Assembly: GCF_003797185.1 (NCBI RefSeq)
Contig: NZ_RKMH01000008.1
Coordinates: 213,462-277,461 of the forward strand
Direction of reading: 5' to 3'
Origin: Gordonia oryzae
GTDB lineage: Bacteria; Actinomycetota; Actinomycetes; Mycobacteriales; Mycobacteriaceae
Length of the DNA: 64,000 nt
How positions within the stretch are numbered: the stretch's first letter is position 1; each line of letters opens with the position of its first letter. The notes under the pieces were generated by a model. That model did not search any database, was not told where the DNA came from, and saw only the letters and a list, made by a program, of their open reading frames with translations. Positions 28,858 to 38,607 of this stretch are shown piece by piece. The translations under genes were made by a program, and so were the position numbers.

Positions 28858-29097
28858 CTACTCGGCAACCCGGGAGACGGTGAAATTCTCGATCACCGTG
28901 TTGGTCAACAACTCTTCGGCGATCCGCTCCAACGTGACGTCGTCGACGGAGTCGTCGACCTCGAGTTCGAAACGCTTGCCCTGGCGGACATCGGCGATGC
29001 CGGAGAATCCCAGACGGCCCAGTGCGCCGACGATCGCCTGACCCTGCGGATCGAGGATCTCGGCCTTGGGCATCACGTCGACCACCACTCGTGCCAT
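28858..29097 (-). CDS. purS: Phosphoribosylformylglycinamidine synthase subunit PurS
   Basis: The 79-residue protein (VVVDVMPKAEILDPQGQAIV, VRQGKRFELEV, ELLTNTVIENF) bridges PurQ and PurL in the three-subunit enzyme. The ATG at 29097 has GGGAG nine bases upstream; a TTG two codons earlier is too close to that site. It is the first gene of the purS-purQ-pepC group. Confidence 0.95.
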   Translation of the reverse strand: MARVVVDVMPKAEILDPQGQAIVGALGRLGFSGIADVRQGKRFELEVDDSVDDVTLERIAEELLTNTVIENFTVSRVAE

Positions 29098-29167
29098 CGG
29101 CAATAGCTCCCTATCGAATATCTCCTGGCCTTCGGAAGACGACCGGAGGAGGTTGGTTGAACACCGG

Positions 29168-29659
29168 TTACCTTACCGGCAGCGCCGCCTCGATCGCCGC
29201 GACGACCTCGGGTGCGGTCGGCTCGGTACGCGGACGGAAGCGGGCGACGGGCTCGCCGTCGGCGCCGACGAGGAACTTCTCGAAGTTCCACTGGATGTCA
29301 CCGGCCTCGCCGTCGGCGTCGGCGAGCTTCGTCAGCTCGGCATAGAGGGGATGCCGTCGGTCACCGTTGACATCGGTCTTCTCCAGCAGCGGGAACGTGA
29401 CGCCGTAATTGGTGGAACAGAAGGTCGCGATCTCCTCTGCGCTGCCCGGCTCCTGGCCCATGAACTGGTTGCACGGCACACCTACGACGGTCAGTCCTCG
29501 CTCGCCGTAGGTCTTGGCAAGTTCTTCCAGTCCGGTGTATTGGGGCGTGAGGCCGCATTTGCTGGCGACGTTGACGACCAGCAACGGTCCGGTGAAGTCG
29601 GACAGCGACAGCGCCGATCCGTCGAGTGCGGCCACAGGGATGTCCTTGACATTGCTCAT
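29168..29659 (-). CDS. Glutathione peroxidase family thiol peroxidase (Cys type)
   Basis: The 163-residue thioredoxin-fold peroxidase has the peroxidatic Cys in VNVASKCGLTPQY. The partner Gln is in GVPCNQFMGQEPG and the Trp-Asn in QWNFEKFLV. Because these bacteria use mycothiol and thioredoxin, not glutathione, the physiological reductant is probably thioredoxin-like. It lies 70 bases upstream of purS on the same strand. Confidence 0.93.
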   Translation of the reverse strand: MSNVKDIPVAALDGSALSLSDFTGPLLVVNVASKCGLTPQYTGLEELAKTYGERGLTVVGVPCNQFMGQEPGSAEEIATFCSTNYGVTFPLLEKTDVNGDRRHPLYAELTKLADADGEAGDIQWNFEKFLVGADGEPVARFRPRTEPTAPEVVAAIEAALPVR

Positions 29660-29696
29660 AACCCCCGACCCTAATCGCACCGGCGCGATGGTGCAG

Positions 29697-29741
29697 ATCA
29701 CCGATTTTTGTGCGCTATGACGCATATCACCGATAATTGTG
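29697..29741. promoter_or_regulatory. Direct repeats before the MarR gene
   Basis: ATCACCGAT-N2-TTGTG occurs at 29697-29712 and 29726-29741, 29 bases apart, in the divergent gpx/marR promoter region. A third related piece, CGATAGTTGCG, follows at 29748. These are candidate MarR sites. Confidence 0.5.
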
Positions 29742-29777
29742 TTCGCACGATAGTTGCGTACCCGTTAGCATTTTCGG

Positions 29778-30281
29778 GTGCCCACTTCGATCGATTCCGC
29801 GTGCCGCGCATTGCACGAGTTTCTCGATCGACTGATCTGCCTGAGCAAGGCCGCCGCCGTCGACGACCTCGCCACCACCGACCTCACCTTCTCCCAAATC
29901 CGGGTGTTGTTCGTCGCCGGCGAGGCTCAGGCACCGATGTCGGTCCACGAGATCGCCGATGCCATCGGCTTGTCGCTGGCCGCAACCGGCCGGACCGTCG
30001 ACCGTCTCATGCGGCTCGGATTCGTCGATCGCCGCGAGGATCCCGCCGACCGGCGCGTCAAACGCGTCAGCCTCACTGCGGAGGGTCGGCACCTCGTTGA
30101 CGGACAGCTGAGTGTGCGCGAGGAGATCATCAGCGACTTCGTCGCCGGCCTACCCACCGAACACCGTGACGCGTTAACCGACGCGCTGCGACCCATCGTC
30201 GACGCCGACACCGACTACTTCGAGTTGACTCACCCCACTGACCACACCCATCCGACCCACGACCAGAAAGTGCACTCATGA
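29778..30281 (+). CDS. MarR-family transcriptional regulator
   Basis: The 167-residue winged-helix protein has TFSQIRVLFVAGE, HEIADAIGLSLAATGRTVDRL and the wing DRREDPADRRVKRVSLT. Its stop overlaps the start of the EmrB-type pump gene as ATGA, so it is the local regulator of drug efflux. A Cys at residue 21 and a His-rich tail (HPTDHTHPTHD) might matter for sensing. The start is GTG without a strong ribosome site. Confidence 0.9.
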   Translation: MPTSIDSACRALHEFLDRLICLSKAAAVDDLATTDLTFSQIRVLFVAGEAQAPMSVHEIADAIGLSLAATGRTVDRLMRLGFVDRREDPADRRVKRVSLTAEGRHLVDGQLSVREEIISDFVAGLPTEHRDALTDALRPIVDADTDYFELTHPTDHTHPTHDQKVHS

Positions 30282-31861
30282 CGAGTTCCACCTCCACCGG
30301 CGGAACGGCCCACGCCGGCCCACCGGACACCACACTCGACCGGCATGTGCTGAAGGTTGCCGGCGTCGTCGTGCTCGGCGCCATCATGTCGATCCTCGAC
30401 GTGACCGTAGTGTCGGTGGCACAGAACACATTCCAGGAAACCTTCAACACCAATGCCGCGGGCGCCGCGTGGACGATGACCGGCTACACGCTGGCGCTGG
30501 CCGCGGTCATCCCGCTCTCGAGCTGGGCCGCGGCACGATTCGGCACCAAGAAGGTCTACATGACCTCACTGGTGCTGTTCCTCGTCGGTTCCGCGCTGTG
30601 CGCGGTCGCCTGGAACATCGGTTCGCTGGTGGCCTTCCGCGTCGTCCAGGGACTCGGCGGTGGTCTGCTGATGCCGATCGGCATGATGATTCTCACCAAG
30701 GCCGCCGGTCCTGAACGCGTCGGTTCGGTGATGGCCGTCCTCGGTATCCCGATGCTGTTGGGCCCCATCGCCGGACCCATCCTCGGCGGTCTGCTCATCG
30801 AGAAGGCCAGCTGGCATTGGGTGTTCCTGATCAACGTCCCGATCGGTCTCGTCGCCCTGGTCTACGCCTGGCTCGTGCTGCGTGACGACGAAGAGAAACA
30901 GCGCCCGACAATCGATTTCGTCGGTCTACTGATGCTCTCAACGGGCCTGGCGCTGTTCCTCTACGGCGTCTCCTCGTCCACCGACGCGGGCACCTTCATG
31001 GACACGAAAGTGCTCGTCACCACGATCATCGGCGCCGTGCTGATCATCGCGTTCATCATCCATGCGCTGCGAGCGAAGAATCCGCTGCTGGATCTGCGCC
31101 TGTTCAAGAACAAGACGCTGGCCATCGCGGTGGTCACGATGACCACCTTCATGATCGCGTTCTTCGGTGCGGCACTGCTCTATCCGCAGTACTTCATCGG
31201 AGTTCGCGGCGAGTCCACCTTGATGGCCGGTCTGCTGCTCGCCCCGCAGGGAATCGGCGCGATGCTCACCATGCCCATCGCCGGGCGCCTGACCGACAAG
31301 ATGGGTCCGGGCAAGTTCGTCCTGGGCGGTATCGTGCTGATCTTCTGCGGCATGGGTTACTTCGTCTTCCTCGGCGCCAACACCCCCTACTGGGCGGTGT
31401 GCCTGGCGTTGTTCGTCCAGGGTCTGGGCATGGGTATGACGATGATGCCGATCATGTCCGCGGCGCTGGCGACCCTGAACAACAAGCAGGTCCCGGACGG
31501 TTCGACGTTGATGAACGTGGTGCAGCAGACCGCATCATCAATCGGTACCGCCGTGATCTCGGTGGTCCTGGCCAACATGTTCAAGTCGCATCCGGAGTCG
31601 CTGCTGGCGATCAGCTCGAACGCTGCACCGGAGAAGTACGCACAGGCCGTGCAGTCAAGCGCCAACACCCCCGCCGCACTTCCGGCCAACCCGCCCGATC
31701 AGTGGTTCTCCTGGGCGGCCGAGGCCTTCGGTACCACGTTCATCGTGGCGACGGTATTGGTCGCGGTGACCGTGATCCCCGCGTTCTTCCTGCCCCGCAC
31801 AAAGATCGCCTCCCCGCTCGTCGAGGAAGACATGGATCGCACACCGACGCTGATGCACTGA
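30278..31861 (+). CDS. DHA2-family MFS drug efflux transporter (EmrB/QacA type)
   Basis: The 527-residue protein has about 14 membrane segments. It carries MSILDVTVVSVAQNTF (motif D1) and GPIAGPILGGLLIEKASWHW (motif C) in succession, the antiporter signature of DHA2 exporters. It is coupled to the MarR gene and matches the position of the emrB-like Rv0783c in the mycobacterial gene order. The substrate is unknown. Confidence 0.9.
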   Translation: MTSSTSTGGTAHAGPPDTTLDRHVLKVAGVVVLGAIMSILDVTVVSVAQNTFQETFNTNAAGAAWTMTGYTLALAAVIPLSSWAAARFGTKKVYMTSLVLFLVGSALCAVAWNIGSLVAFRVVQGLGGGLLMPIGMMILTKAAGPERVGSVMAVLGIPMLLGPIAGPILGGLLIEKASWHWVFLINVPIGLVALVYAWLVLRDDEEKQRPTIDFVGLLMLSTGLALFLYGVSSSTDAGTFMDTKVLVTTIIGAVLIIAFIIHALRAKNPLLDLRLFKNKTLAIAVVTMTTFMIAFFGAALLYPQYFIGVRGESTLMAGLLLAPQGIGAMLTMPIAGRLTDKMGPGKFVLGGIVLIFCGMGYFVFLGANTPYWAVCLALFVQGLGMGMTMMPIMSAALATLNNKQVPDGSTLMNVVQQTASSIGTAVISVVLANMFKSHPESLLAISSNAAPEKYAQAVQSSANTPAALPANPPDQWFSWAAEAFGTTFIVATVLVAVTVIPAFFLPRTKIASPLVEEDMDRTPTLMH

Positions 31862-31906
31862 GCGTCCGCGCTCCACTATTGAGCGTTCACGCTCTCGCCA
31901 GTCGAT

Positions 31907-31944
31907 TTCGCTCCCGCGCAACAGGTTCGTTACGCGGGAGCGAA
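31907..31944. terminator. Bidirectional terminator-like hairpin between convergent genes
   Basis: The 12-base arms TTCGCTCCCGCG and CGCGGGAGCGAA pair perfectly around a 14-base loop, between the efflux pump and ptrB stops. The right arm is also part of a direct repeat (TTCGTTA(C/T)GCGGGAG at 31926 and 31946). A smaller hairpin, GAGCGT-TC-ACGCTC, lies at 31881-31894. Confidence 0.65.
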
Positions 31945-31963
31945 TTCGTTATGCGGGAGACGA

Positions 31964-34168
31964 TCAGGGGGTGACGGCTCCGGTCTGCTGGAGAATCCAC
32001 GCGATCTCGAAGGCGACCTCTTCCCACTGCTTGTAGCGCCCGGAGACACCGCCGTGGCCCGCCGACATCTCGGTCTTCAGCAGGATCGGATTATCCGAGG
32101 TACTCAACTCCTGCAGGCGAGCAACCCATTTCGCCGCCTCGGTGAACAGCACACGGGTGTCGTTGAGCGAGGTCTGGGCGAGTATCGCGGGATACGGGAG
32201 CGCCTCGACGTTCTCGTAAGGCGAGTATGACTTCATGTACTCGTAGACCGCCGGATCGTGCAGCGGGTCACCCCATTCGTCCCATTCGATGACCGTCAAC
32301 GGCAGCGACGGGTCAAGGATCGAGTTGAGGGCGTCGACGAACGGCACCGAGGCCAGGATTCCGTGGAAGAGCTCCGGCGCCATGTTGGCCACCGCACCCA
32401 TGAGCAGTCCACCGGCCGAACCACCCTCGGCGACCATCTGTTCCGACGTCGTCCAACCGCGTTCGACGAGATGGCGACCCGAGTCCACGAAGTCGGTGAA
32501 AGTGTTCTTCTTGGTCAGCGTCTTGCCGGTCTCGTACCAGTGCCGGCCCATCTCGCCGCCGCCGCGCACATGGGCGAGGACGAAGACCACACCGCGATCG
32601 AGCATCGACAGTCGTGACACCGAGAACGACGGGTCGAAACTCGCCTCGTAGGAGCCGTATCCGTAGAGCAGCAACGGGGCCGGCGCCGCACCCTCGTCGC
32701 CGGGTGCCGCCACCGACTTGTGGCGAACGATCGACAACGGGATCACGGTACCGTCGGCGGCGGTGGCCCATTCGCGCGACTGTAGGTAGTCCTCGGGACG
32801 GAAGTCGCCGAGGACGGGCTGACGTTTGAGCAGGACACGCTCGCCGGTCGCCACGTCAAGCTCGAAGAGTTCCGACGGTTCGATGAAACTGCCGTACCCG
32901 AATCGTAGTCGTGGCGTGGCCCATTCACGATTGCCACCAAGGCCCAGGGAGAACAGCTCCTGCGCGACGGCGACCTCGATGAAGTCTTCGGCGACCGGGA
33001 TGCCGTCGATCCGCCGGAGGTCGGCGATGGCCACCCGCGGCAGGGCATCGGCGCGGTAGCTGAGCACGAGATAGTCGCGGAAGGCATCGACGTCCTCGAT
33101 GCGGAAGCCGCGCCGATGCCCGATGAACTCGGTTCGGGCGGCCGGATCGTCGACGGGGACGATGTCGACAGCGAAGTCCTCGGCCTTTTCACCGTCACGA
33201 ACATCGTTGTGCACGATCAGGAAATAGTCGGTACCGGCGATCTCGGCGTGTTCGACGTTGTATTCCACTCCGTCGACCCGGGGTGCGACGCTGCGGAACT
33301 CACCAGTGGGGTCATCGGCGGACAGGACGAAGCACTCGGAGGTGATCTTGGAGCCGACGGCGATCACCAGGTACTTGTCACTGCGGGTCGACCCCATACC
33401 GACCCAGTAACGTTCGTCGGGCTCGTAGAAGACCTTGACGTCAGGAGTGTCGGCACCGATATCGTGGCGCCACACCGTATCCGGGCGCCACGCGGCGTCG
33501 ACGGTTTGATAGAAGACGTGTCTGGTGTCGGTCGACCACACGGCCCCGCCGGCGGTGTCGGCGATGACGTCGGGCAACAGCTCTCCGGTTCGAAGATCCT
33601 TGAATCGCAACGTGTACCGCTCGTCGCCGACCACGTCGGTGCTGTAGGCCAGCCAGTTGCCGTCGTGACTGACCGTGAGCGCACCGACGCTGAAGAAGTC
33701 GTGACCCTCGGCCTCGTCGTTGGCGTCGAAGAGCACTTCCTCACCCGGCAGAGGCGCGTCCTCGGACACCGTCGGCGGTGTCCAGTCGTCGGGATCGACG
33801 ATGGGGCAACGGCATTGCATCGCATACTGTTTGCCCTCAAGGGTGCGCGCGTAGTACCAGTACGCACCGCGCCGCGACGGCACCGACATGTCGGTTTCCT
33901 TGGTGCGCGAGCGGATTTCGTCGAAGATCGTCGCCCGCAGATCCGTCAGCGCGGCGGTGTGGGCCTCGGTGTAGTCGTTCTGCGCCTCGAGGTAGGCGAT
34001 CACCTCGGGGTCGTCCTTGTCGCGCAGCCACTCGTAGTTGTCGATGACGGTGTCGCCGTGATGGTTTCGCTCGAGGGGAACCTTCTTCGCCACCGGCGCG
34101 GCGATCATGGCGGCCACCGCGTCGGCGGTACCTGCGGCATCGGTGTCGGTGTCTGCTGCGTCGGTCAC
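31964..34168 (-). CDS. ptrB: Prolyl oligopeptidase-family serine peptidase, oligopeptidase B type
   Basis: The 734-residue S9 peptidase consists of a seven-blade propeller followed by an alpha/beta-hydrolase domain. The nucleophile is in VAEGGSAGGLLMGAV, the Asp region in QTSLNDTRVLF and the His in AGHGGVSGRYKQW. It hydrolyses short peptides, classically after basic residues. It is 7 bases downstream of purC, the same pairing as in mycobacteria. In M. tuberculosis the homologue is split into two frames; here it is intact. Confidence 0.93.
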   Translation of the reverse strand: MTDAADTDTDAAGTADAVAAMIAAPVAKKVPLERNHHGDTVIDNYEWLRDKDDPEVIAYLEAQNDYTEAHTAALTDLRATIFDEIRSRTKETDMSVPSRRGAYWYYARTLEGKQYAMQCRCPIVDPDDWTPPTVSEDAPLPGEEVLFDANDEAEGHDFFSVGALTVSHDGNWLAYSTDVVGDERYTLRFKDLRTGELLPDVIADTAGGAVWSTDTRHVFYQTVDAAWRPDTVWRHDIGADTPDVKVFYEPDERYWVGMGSTRSDKYLVIAVGSKITSECFVLSADDPTGEFRSVAPRVDGVEYNVEHAEIAGTDYFLIVHNDVRDGEKAEDFAVDIVPVDDPAARTEFIGHRRGFRIEDVDAFRDYLVLSYRADALPRVAIADLRRIDGIPVAEDFIEVAVAQELFSLGLGGNREWATPRLRFGYGSFIEPSELFELDVATGERVLLKRQPVLGDFRPEDYLQSREWATAADGTVIPLSIVRHKSVAAPGDEGAAPAPLLLYGYGSYEASFDPSFSVSRLSMLDRGVVFVLAHVRGGGEMGRHWYETGKTLTKKNTFTDFVDSGRHLVERGWTTSEQMVAEGGSAGGLLMGAVANMAPELFHGILASVPFVDALNSILDPSLPLTVIEWDEWGDPLHDPAVYEYMKSYSPYENVEALPYPAILAQTSLNDTRVLFTEAAKWVARLQELSTSDNPILLKTEMSAGHGGVSGRYKQWEEVAFEIAWILQQTGAVTP

Positions 34169-34175
34169 GTGACTC

Positions 34176-35075
<900 letters not shown>

Positions 35076-35161
35076 AGTGTGCGCAGGTCGGCGGGGGGCA
35101 GTCTGGGTGGCCGGCGGCTCGGGGGGTTCCGGATCGGGGCGATCTGGCAGTCTGGGTCGTC

Positions 35162-35461
35162 ATGGGCGCACCGCAGATCACCATCACCTACTGCACGCAA
35201 TGCAATTGGCTGCTGCGGGCCAACTGGATGGCGGCGGAACTGCTGTCGACCTTCGGCACCGACCTCGGCTCGGTCATCCTGCGCCCGGGCACCGGCGGCA
35301 TCTTCGTCATCGAGGCCGACGGCGAGCAGATCTGGGAACGCACGCGCGACGGCGGTTTTCCCGACGCCGCCGAACTCAAACGCCGCGTCCGCGATTCGGT
35401 GCTGCCCGATTGGTCGTTGGGACACGCCGACCGTACGCCCGCCGATCCCGACGCGGGCTAG
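35162..35461 (+). CDS. SelT/SelW/SelH (Rdx) family thioredoxin-like protein
   Basis: The 99-residue protein has YCTQCNWLLRANWMAAELLS with a C-x-x-C at residues 11-14, then RPGTGGIFVIEADGEQIW and GGFPDAAELKRRVRD. This is the compact Rdx fold, a Cys homologue of mammalian selenoprotein W. A redox function is likely but unproven. It is a single gene between purC and a VOC gene. Confidence 0.88.
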   Translation: MGAPQITITYCTQCNWLLRANWMAAELLSTFGTDLGSVILRPGTGGIFVIEADGEQIWERTRDGGFPDAAELKRRVRDSVLPDWSLGHADRTPADPDAG

Positions 35462-35489
35462 CCACGGGCTGCTCACCCGGACCGGCGAG

Positions 35490-35927
35490 TCAGTCGAGAC
35501 AGAACTCGTTGCCCTCCGGATCGGCCATGACGAGGTGACCGCCCGCCAGCGGAGGCGCCGGTTCGTGCCGGGCGAGCCGCCGGGCACCCAGGCCGATCAG
35601 TTCGGCACCACGACGCTCCAGCGCCGCCATCCGCTCCTCACCCGACAAACCGGGGGCGGCCCGAACACACAGGTGAACGCGATTCTTGACGGTCTTACCC
35701 TCGGGCACCCGCTGGAAGAAGACCCGCGGCCCCGCACCTGCCGGATCGACCAGCGCCGAGGCGTCATTGCGCCGATCCTCGGCGATACCCATCGCCGAGA
35801 GCGCGTCGTCCCACGTGTCGAAACCCGGCGGCGGGGGCGCGATCCGATAGCCGAGGACCTCGGCCCAGAACGCGGACAGCGCTGCCGGGTCCGCACAGTC
35901 GAAGGTCACCTGGAAGTCGATACTCAT
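35490..35927 (-). CDS. VOC-family (glyoxalase-like) protein
   Basis: The 145-residue protein begins IDFQVTFDCADPAALSAFWAEVLGY and ends HLVMADPEGNEFCLD, the halves of a glyoxalase-like domain. It has an internal FFQRVPEGKTVKNRVHL strand pair. The metal and substrate are unknown. It lies between purC and purB on the same strand, 41 bases downstream of the purB stop. The ATG at 35927 fits the family better than an upstream GTG. Confidence 0.85.
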   Translation of the reverse strand: MSIDFQVTFDCADPAALSAFWAEVLGYRIAPPPPGFDTWDDALSAMGIAEDRRNDASALVDPAGAGPRVFFQRVPEGKTVKNRVHLCVRAAPGLSGEERMAALERRGAELIGLGARRLARHEPAPPLAGGHLVMADPEGNEFCLD

Positions 35928-35968
35928 GCCGACATGGTTCCCCACATTACGGACAGCCAGCGTCCTCG

Positions 35969-37396
35969 TTACAGAATCGGCGCCGGGATATAGGCCGCTG
36001 CCTGAGGGTTCTCGGCGATGATCTTCTCGGCGGCGGCAATGACGTCGGCGACCTGGCGACCCGCCGCGCCGACGAAGGCTTCCTTGTCGTCGAGCAATGC
36101 ATCGAGCTGTGCCCGGTCGAGCGGGATGCGGTCGTCGGCGGCGAGCCGGTCGAGCAAATCGGGTTCGCGCCCCTCCTCGCGCATGGCCAGTGCCACGGCG
36201 ACGGCGTTCTCCTTGATCGCCTCGTGCGCGGTCTCACGCCCGACGCCCGCGCGCACCGACGCCATCAACACCTTGGTGGTGGCCAGGAACGGCAGGTAGC
36301 GGTCGAGCTCGTTGGCGATCACGGCCGGATAGGCGCCGAATTCGGCGAGCACGGTCAAGAACGTCTCCATCAGGCCGTCGATGGCGAAGAAGGCGTCGGG
36401 CAGCGCCACGCGACGGACCACCGAGCAGAAGACGTCGCCCTCGTTCCACTGCGCGCCGGCGAGCTCGGCGGTCATCGACGCGTAGCCGCGCAGCACCACC
36501 GCCAGGCCGTTGACCCGCTCGCAGGAGCGGGTGTTCATCTTGTGCGGCATCGCCGACGACCCGACCTGGCCGGGCTGGAAACCCTCGGTGACCAGCTCAT
36601 GTCCGGCCATCAGCCGGATCGTGTGGGCCAGCGACGACGGTGCCGCGGCCACCTGGACGAGTGCGGAGACGACGTCGTGGTCGAGGGAGCGCGGGTAGAT
36701 CTGCCCGACCGAGGTGAACGACCGGGAGAAGCCGAGATGCCCGGCGACCCGCGACTCGAGGTCGGCGAGCTTGCCGGCGTCACCGCCGAGCAGGTCGAGC
36801 ATGTCCTGGCTGGTACCCATCGGCCCCTTGATGCCGCGCAGCGGATAGCGGTCGAGGAGTTCGGTGAGTCGGGTCAGCGCGATCATCAACTCGTCGGCGG
36901 CCGACGCGAATCGCTTGCCCAGCGTCGTCGCCTGCGCGGCCACGTTGTGGCTGCGTCCGGCCATCACCAGCGACGAATACTGCGCGGCGCGTTCGACGAG
37001 CCGCGCGAGCACAGCGACGCCATGGGCGTGGACGTGGCGAAGCGACTGCAGGATCTGCAGCTGCTCGACATTCTCGGTGAGGTCGCGGCTGGTCATCCCC
37101 TTGTGGATCTGCTCGTGACCGGCGAGCGCGTTGAACTCCTCGATTCGCGCCTTGACGTCGTGACGGGTGATGCGTTCACGCTCGGCGATGGACCCGAGAT
37201 CGATGTCGTCGACGACCCGCTCATAGTCGTCGATCGCGTTGTCGGGCACGTCGATCCCGAGGTCGCGTTGGACCCGCAGGACCGCGATCCAGAGTCGGCG
37301 TTCGGCGGCGATCTTGTTGGTCGCCGACCAGATCTCGACCAGATCGGTCGACGCATAGCGGCTCGCGAGGACGTTGCTGATGGCAGGTTTCGACAC
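35969..37396 (-). CDS. purB: Adenylosuccinate lyase PurB
   Basis: The 475-residue lyase catalyses two fumarate-releasing steps in AMP synthesis. Typical blocks are GHEQIHKGMTSRDLTENVEQ, AGRSHNVAAQATTLGKRFA and the signature VGSSAMPHKMNTRSCER, whose Ser is the catalytic acid. It starts at GTG. The order purB-VOC-purC-ptrB makes a purine and peptidase block on the minus strand. Confidence 0.96.
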   Translation of the reverse strand: MSKPAISNVLASRYASTDLVEIWSATNKIAAERRLWIAVLRVQRDLGIDVPDNAIDDYERVVDDIDLGSIAERERITRHDVKARIEEFNALAGHEQIHKGMTSRDLTENVEQLQILQSLRHVHAHGVAVLARLVERAAQYSSLVMAGRSHNVAAQATTLGKRFASAADELMIALTRLTELLDRYPLRGIKGPMGTSQDMLDLLGGDAGKLADLESRVAGHLGFSRSFTSVGQIYPRSLDHDVVSALVQVAAAPSSLAHTIRLMAGHELVTEGFQPGQVGSSAMPHKMNTRSCERVNGLAVVLRGYASMTAELAGAQWNEGDVFCSVVRRVALPDAFFAIDGLMETFLTVLAEFGAYPAVIANELDRYLPFLATTKVLMASVRAGVGRETAHEAIKENAVAVALAMREEGREPDLLDRLAADDRIPLDRAQLDALLDDKEAFVGAAGRQVADVIAAAEKIIAENPQAAAYIPAPIL

Positions 37397-37429
37397 GTCA
37401 ACAGTGTAGTTTGCGTGTCGCGGGCGTCT

Positions 37430-37840
37430 TTACAGGGCGAAGCACAGGCCCCCGGAGCCATACCCCTGGTGCACCCGGGCGATGGTGATCGGCGACGTGA
37501 CGCCGTTCTGCACCGCATAGAGCATCCGGTCGCCGAGTCGGCGCGGCGTCCAGTTGACCGTCGCGATCAGTTGATACGCGGGCGCCCTGCCGATGAAGAT
37601 CGGGGCGAATCCCTTGCGCTGCTCGTAGAAGGAGACCATGCCCACCGAGTTGACCGGCACCGTCAGGTTGTAGGTGCAGCCGGTGCCGTACACCACCGAC
37701 GAGAACGGCACCCCCGGGTCGACCGGTCCGGCCGGCGCCGCCGACGCCAGCCCGGAACCGCCCACTAGCCCGGCGACCACCGCCGCACCCGTCACCAGCG
37801 ATGCAGCCCACCGGTGTATCGCACCCCTACGCTCCCCCAT
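37430..37840 (-). CDS. Small secreted protein of unknown function
   Basis: The 136-residue protein has a signal peptide (ASLVTGAAVVAGLVGGSGLASA) and a mature part of about 95 residues. Two Cys (GTGCTYNLTVPVN and GGLCFAL) could form one disulfide. I recognise no domain; the beta-rich pattern would fit an immunoglobulin-like fold. GGGGAG precedes the ATG at 37840. It ends 33 bases before the purB start region. Confidence 0.7.
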   Translation of the reverse strand: MGERRGAIHRWAASLVTGAAVVAGLVGGSGLASAAPAGPVDPGVPFSSVVYGTGCTYNLTVPVNSVGMVSFYEQRKGFAPIFIGRAPAYQLIATVNWTPRRLGDRMLYAVQNGVTSPITIARVHQGYGSGGLCFAL

Positions 37841-37884
37841 GACTCCCCTTTCTCTCCCCGACCCCTGATTGTGGTTGCAGGTCT

Positions 37885-38487
37885 TCACATTTGCGGCGCC
37901 AGGATATCGACGACACCGTTCAGCGCCGCGCGCGTGGCTTCGAACGGCGAGGTCTCAGCACAGCCCAGGGTGCCGACGATGGCACCATCCTCGACCGCGA
38001 TCAACCAGCCGACGTGATGCGGGTCGGAGCGACGGCCGGATTTCTCGAGAACCTCTGCGTGCATCGCCGAGACGTGGTGTCTGCGCTCCTCGACGACGTC
38101 GCGCAGTAGCGGATACCGGGGCGCGAGCGCGATCAGTTCGTAGCGCGCGGCGAGATCCTCGATGGGTGTCTGCGCCCCGACGAAGACCTCCGACAGCGCT
38201 TCCGCGGTCGCCCCGACACCGCGCCGTCGCCGGGTCAACGCAGCTCCTCGGGCCGCGATCGCCTCGTCGGCACTACGGGTGACATACATGGCGGCCTCGG
38301 CCATCAGGTCTTCCAGCGAGGCGAAGTAATAGGTCGTCGAGGCAAGTGGCAGGTTGGCCCGGTCGGCGACCGCACGATGCCGGACGGCGTCGAAACCCCC
38401 CTCGAGCAGGAGCGCACCGGCGGCCTCGATGAGTCGAGTCCGCCGCCTCGTTCCCTTCGGGGTGGCGGCCGATGTCATGGCGACCAT
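37885..38487 (-). CDS. TetR-family transcriptional regulator
   Basis: The 200-residue protein has a TetR helix-turn-helix (LIEAAGALLLEGGFDAVRHR, then VADRANLPLASTTYYFASLE). A helical C-terminal domain ends ALNGVVDILAPQM. It is divergent from a gene of unknown function at 38608, which it may control. Starts at 38487 or 38478 are both possible. Confidence 0.87.
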   Translation of the reverse strand: MVAMTSAATPKGTRRRTRLIEAAGALLLEGGFDAVRHRAVADRANLPLASTTYYFASLEDLMAEAAMYVTRSADEAIAARGAALTRRRRGVGATAEALSEVFVGAQTPIEDLAARYELIALAPRYPLLRDVVEERRHHVSAMHAEVLEKSGRRSDPHHVGWLIAVEDGAIVGTLGCAETSPFEATRAALNGVVDILAPQM

Positions 38488-38607
38488 GCTGCCAGGGTGA
38501 CCTGGTTCGCCGACCCTTTTTCGGCGGATCAGCCACCGAGCGGACCGGTCGTTCGATCACCTGACAGATGGGGCAACAGCGCCGATTCCGGCACTAGCGT
38601 GACTCGC

